This document shows positions 14,681 through 17,589 of a stretch of DNA of 17,589 bases, piece by piece. Position 1 is the stretch's first letter; each line of letters starts with the position of its first letter. The DNA is from Anaerolineales bacterium UBA2232. Lineage in GTDB: Bacteria; Chloroflexota; Anaerolineae; UBA2200. The position numbers and the translations under genes are program-made. The notes below the pieces were generated by a model. It had not been told where the DNA came from. It worked only from the letters and a program-made list of their open reading frames with translations, and made no database searches. The stretch lies in NCBI GenBank assembly GCA_002348045.1, contig DDYO01000151.1:258-17846 (forward strand), in the 5' to 3' direction.

Positions 14681-15637
14681 CTAGACCTTGATTTTGGTGT
14701 ACTTGCCCAGCAGATCGAGGAATCCGCGCACGGCCATGCCAGAGCCAAAAGATATGGTACCGAGCTTTCCGCCGGCGCCACCCACGAGGGGCGAGCTGTA
14801 GATATAGACCAGACCGGCCAGGGCTCCGGCGACTCCCATCCAGAACAAGGACGGGATGCGCTTGGGAGTGGACATTCCGACGAATGATGTGCAGATGGCC
14901 ACCACAGCCATGGTCTTGCCGGTAGCCCCAAAGATCAGGGGAAGAAGAAGGCCGGCGACAAGACCCACTGCCGCGGATCCGATGACGGCTCCTTGTTTCA
15001 TGTTGATGCTGATGTAGAAGGTGGCCACGGCCGCGACAACAGCGGTCACCATGAGCAGCCAGCCCACGCTCCACGCTGGAACCGCTGGAGTGGCAAAGGG
15101 GTGGTTGAGGGCGATGGCGCAGGTAATACACCCGGTTACGGCGATGGTGCCCAATTTGCCTCCAAAGCCGGCAAACACCGCGGCGGCCAGGACGAAGACG
15201 ATGCCAGCGACCACGCCAGGCAAGATGATCTCAAACTGGTTGGCGAACAGCGCTTTCGAGGCCATGCCGACAAACGCTCCGGTGTAGATGGGGACGGCAT
15301 AGTCCTTGATGAAGAAGCCGGCAACGAGACCAACCACGGCGGCGCCGATCACGGCCCCCTGATTCAGGTTGATGCTGATGGTGTAGGTGGCCAGCGCCCC
15401 TGCGGCGACGGCCAGCACGGTAAGGAGGTTCTTCTGACTGAAGAGAGGGTCAGCCTTGGCGTTCTTTAGGGCCTTGGCTTCGTTGAACAGCGTGTACAGG
15501 AGGCAGACCAGTGCCGCGGTTAGGACGATGCCAAACAGCGGCGCGAGCATCCATGCTTCGTACACCGCAAAGCCGAAGACTACGAGGGCAATGATCGTGA
15601 GTATTGCGAATCCGATTGTTGGAACACTCTTTTCCAT
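14681..15637 (-). CDS. Multi-pass membrane protein of unknown family with internal duplication
   Basis: I do not recognise this 318-residue protein. It is very hydrophobic, with roughly 10-12 predicted membrane segments by eye, starting at about 7-27 and 30-50. A short charged loop at 52-69 separates these two helices from two homologous halves. YTISINLNQGAVIGAAVVGL (85-104) matches FYISINMKQGAVIGSAAVGL (207-226), and FVGM (122, 252) and GGKLGTI (159, 289) recur in the same order. Asn-Gln-Gly polar residues inside a hydrophobic stretch and the Gly-rich GGKLGT turns suggest a pore or transport path. ATG at 15637 is chosen because AGGAGG lies 6 bases upstream; the longer frame from 15694 adds a charged N-terminal tail. 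Set between fdhA and fdhD, it may move formate or an ion, or anchor the dehydrogenase; all this is inference. Confidence 0.85.
   Translation of the reverse strand: MEKSVPTIGFAILTIIALVVFGFAVYEAWMLAPLFGIVLTAALVCLLYTLFNEAKALKNAKADPLFSQKNLLTVLAVAAGALATYTISINLNQGAVIGAAVVGLVAGFFIKDYAVPIYTGAFVGMASKALFANQFEIILPGVVAGIVFVLAAAVFAGFGGKLGTIAVTGCITCAIALNHPFATPAVPAWSVGWLLMVTAVVAAVATFYISINMKQGAVIGSAAVGLVAGLLLPLIFGATGKTMAVVAICTSFVGMSTPKRIPSLFWMGVAGALAGLVYIYSSPLVGGAGGKLGTISFGSGMAVRGFLDLLGKYTKIKV
14747..15424 (-). repeat. Internal direct duplication in the membrane-protein gene
   Basis: Two coding copies, about 15137-15424 and 14747-15058, encode homologous blocks of about 100 residues (72-167 and 194-297). 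The offset is 122 residues for the ISIN-QGAVIG motif and 130 residues for FVGM and GGKLGTI, showing an 8-residue indel between them. DNA identity is still evident, for example TTGATGCTGATG on the plus strand in both copies. Confidence 0.8.
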
Positions 15638-15643
15638 TCCAGG

Positions 15644-15649
15644 CCTCCT
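15644..15649 (-). promoter_or_regulatory. Ribosome binding site of the membrane-protein gene
   Basis: A full AGGAGG on the minus strand, 6 bases before the ATG at 15637. It fixes that start against the in-frame start at 15694. Confidence 0.85.
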
Positions 15650-15680
15650 ACGGGTTTTGGGATTTGAGGGGGATAGAGAA

Positions 15681-15704
15681 GAGCGGGGCGTCACCGCCCC
15701 GCTC
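15681..15704 (-). other. Strong GC hairpin between fdhA and the membrane-protein gene
   Basis: A perfect 10-bp stem (GAGCGGGGCG at 15681-15690 with CGCCCCGCTC at 15695-15704) and a 4-base loop, 11 bases after the fdhA stop. On the transcript the stem is followed by UUCUCU, only a weak U-tract, so partial termination or 3'-end stabilisation of fdhA mRNA is likelier than full termination. Confidence 0.55.
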
Positions 15705-15715
15705 CTGCAAGAACC

Positions 15716-17589
15716 TTATACTTTCTCCAGTGCAACAGCCGCTGCCTTGTACTCTGGTATCTTGGACACCGGGTCCAGAGCAGCGATCGTCAGTATGTTG
15801 GCCGCCGCTTCTTTAAAGTGGAACGTCATAAAGATGACCCCAGGGTCAGTCTTACCACTCACGTCGGCCTTGGCCACCAGCTGGCCACGGCGAGATGAAA
15901 CCCGCACCATGTCTCCATCGGCGACGCCCAGCCTGGATGCGTCTTGCGTGTTGATCTCGACCAACGCTTCCGGGTAGATGGCGTCCAGGCCAGGGGAGTG
16001 CCGTGACATGTTGCCGCCGTGGAAGTGGTACAGGACGCGTCCTGTGGTCAAGATGAAGGGATACTTGTCATCGGGCACTTCCTTGGCTGGCGTCCATTCG
16101 ACGCCGTGGAACTTGCCAAGGCCTCGGGTGAACTTGCCCGCATGCAGGAACTGGGTACCTGGATGCTCGGTGTTAGGGCAGGGCCACTGCAAGCCCACGT
16201 TCTCGATCCGATCGTAGGTGATGCCAGCGTAGCTGGGAGTGACGGCGTTCACCTCGGTCATGATCTGCTTGGGCTCGGCATAGTCCCAACTGGCGAATTT
16301 GCCTTTGGAACGATCCAGTCCCAGCCGTGCCTCGACGCGCTTGGCGATTTCCGCCGTGATCTGCCAGTCCGGTCGCACATTGCCCAGGGGATCGATCACC
16401 TTGCGCATGCGCTGCACACGGCGCTCGGTGTTGGTCACCGTACCCTCTTTTTCGGCAAAACTGGTGGCAGGCAAGATGACGTGAGCATACTCGGCCGTTT
16501 CGCTGATAAAGATCTCCTGGATGACCAGGAACTCGATGCTGGCCAGGGCCTTCTTGACGTGATTCTGATCGGGGTCGGACATGAAGGGGTTCTCACCCAC
16601 CACGTACAGTGCCCTCAAGCTATTGCTGTCGATGGCGTTGAGCATCTCCACGACCGTCAGTCCCGGCTTGAGCCCTGCCGTGTTGCCCCAGGCCTCCATG
16701 AACTTGGCACGGATCTCCTCGTTGGCCACCTGCTGATAGGCCGGGTAGACATTGGGCAGACAGCCCATATCGCACGCGCCCTGAACGTTGTTCTGGCCGC
16801 GCAGAGGATTGACGCCGCCGCCGGCGACGCCCATGTTGCCCAATAGCATCTGCAGGTTGCAGCAGGAAAGCACGTTCTGGTGGCCCTTGCTGTGCTGCGT
16901 GATGCCCATGGCGTACAGCAGCGACGCCGGTTTGCTGGCGGCGAGGATATGGGCCGCTTCGCGGATGTCCTTGGCGGGGACGCTGGTGATGGTTTCCGCA
17001 TACTCCGGCGTGTACTTGGCCACGGCCGCCTTGAGGTCTTCAAAGCCCTCGGTGCGGGTCGCCACAAACTCCTTGTCGTACAGTTCCTCCTCGATGAGCA
17101 CATTCATGATGCCGTTGAGGAGAGCAATGTCGGATCCCGGCAGCTGTTTCAGGTGCAGAACGGCGAAATCCTTCAAAGCAATGTCGCGAGGGTCAGCCAG
17201 GATCAACTTGGCGCCACGCTTCGTGGCCTGACGCAGGCGCATGCCAATGACCGGGTGCTGTTCGGTCGTGTTAGACCCAATCACCAGGAACGCTTTGGCC
17301 TGTGTAGTAATGTCGTCGATCGAGTTCGTCATAGCTCCCGAACCAAATGCGGTGCCCAGACCGGTCACCGTGGAGCTGTGTCAGAGGCGTGCACAGTGGT
17401 CGACATTGTTCGTCTCCAGCACCGCCCGGCTGAACTTTTGAATGAGGTAGTTTTCCTCATTCGTGCACTTGGCGGATGCCAGGACGCCAATGGCGTCCCC
17501 ACCATGCTTCTGCTTGATCTCCACCAGCTTGTCGGCGACCAGATCCAGTGCCTCGTCCCAGGTGGCCTCGACGAACTTGCCGTCCTTCT
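15716..17589 (-). CDS. fdhA: Formate dehydrogenase catalytic subunit, selenocysteine-containing, 5'-truncated
   Basis: This molybdopterin (bis-MGD) oxidoreductase interconverts formate and CO2. The window holds 623 residues; the N terminus, with the [4Fe-4S] ligands, lies beyond the right edge. The frame continues through a TGA at 17381-17383 within [19 protein letters not shown], exactly where family members have Sec or Cys followed by the catalytic His. Reading TGA as stop would leave only a headless 550-residue piece starting from an internal GTG at 17368. Further family signs are [79 protein letters not shown], and the C-terminal dinucleotide-binding domain from about [25 protein letters not shown] hairpin follows the UGA. 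fdhD and mobA lie downstream. Mo versus W cannot be told. Confidence 0.96.
17350..17370 (-). promoter_or_regulatory. Bacterial SECIS element in fdhA
   Basis: Just after the UGA, CGGUG pairs with CACCG, then an A-G mismatch, then CC pairs with GG, leaving the apical loop GGUCU. The loop begins 18 bases after the UGA. From memory, the E. coli fdhF SECIS also has GGUCU, bound by SelB, 18 bases after its UGA. This makes selenocysteine insertion very likely. Confidence 0.85.
17381..17383 (-). other. Selenocysteine codon (UGA) of fdhA
   Basis: In-frame TGA at visible residue 69, inside the conserved active-site sequence CARL-U-HSSTV. Coding similarity to formate dehydrogenase is continuous on both sides. 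Confidence 0.9.

Noticed and set aside
14514..15131. A 205-residue minus-strand frame over the membrane-protein gene and the palindrome.
   Set aside because: Low-complexity His/Arg/Ser-rich translation typical of a shadow frame; the membrane protein with its ribosome site explains the region.
16019..16846. A 275-residue plus-strand frame opposite fdhA.
   Set aside because: Antisense shadow of a strongly conserved enzyme in a GC-rich genome; no domain seen.
15716..17368. fdhA as a 550-residue gene starting at the GTG at 17368, or as a pseudogene broken by a stop.
   Set aside because: FDH similarity continues upstream of the TGA without a frame change, and a SECIS hairpin follows it; the GTG is an internal valine.

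Overview
The window looks like a chromosomal segment of an anaerobic, moderately GC-rich bacterium. The order recA-recX-rny-spoVS on one strand, a holB-ricT pair on the other, a complete hyp set and a selenocysteine formate dehydrogenase would fit Chloroflexota (Anaerolineae-like) or a deep Firmicutes-like lineage. I lean to Chloroflexota, but this is inference from gene content and is not proven by any marker here.

Layout. Positions 1-1744 (+): the end of holB (DNA polymerase III delta prime), then ricT (PSP1/YaaT family). These converge on a long run of minus-strand genes. Read in transcription order, that run starts at the right edge with fdhA (17589 to 15716, N terminus outside the window), followed by an unrecognised multi-pass membrane protein with an internal duplication, fdhD, mobA and a NiFe-hydrogenase maturation protease. 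Next come hypA-hypB-hypF-hypC-hypD-hypE, then recA-recX, then rny-spoVS-PHP phosphoesterase. No gap without a gene exceeds 300 bases. I see no tRNA, rRNA, CRISPR, insertion sequence or phage gene.

How the genes work together. fdhA, fdhD and mobA form a formate-oxidation or CO2-reduction module: MobA makes the bis-MGD form of the cofactor, FdhD sulfurates it, and FdhA uses it with an active-site selenocysteine. The hyp genes build the Fe(CN)2CO-Ni centre of a [NiFe] hydrogenase, and the protease next to mobA would finish its large subunit. The locus therefore implies a nearby [NiFe] hydrogenase, possibly coupled to formate metabolism. The recA-to-PHP block is housekeeping: recombination and its modulator, RNA decay by RNase Y, SpoVS and a PHP phosphatase. 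RicT, known as an RNase Y accessory factor in Bacillus, lies in the convergent operon next door.

Most notable points: (1) an in-frame UGA with a well-formed SECIS hairpin in fdhA, which ordinary gene calling would split or truncate; (2) a duplicated membrane protein of unknown family inserted between fdhA and fdhD; (3) a perfect 48-bp palindrome directly upstream of the fdhD promoter; (4) a PHP gene whose essential HxH motif lies upstream of any ATG/GTG/TTG, with an apparent AUA start overlapping the spoVS stop.
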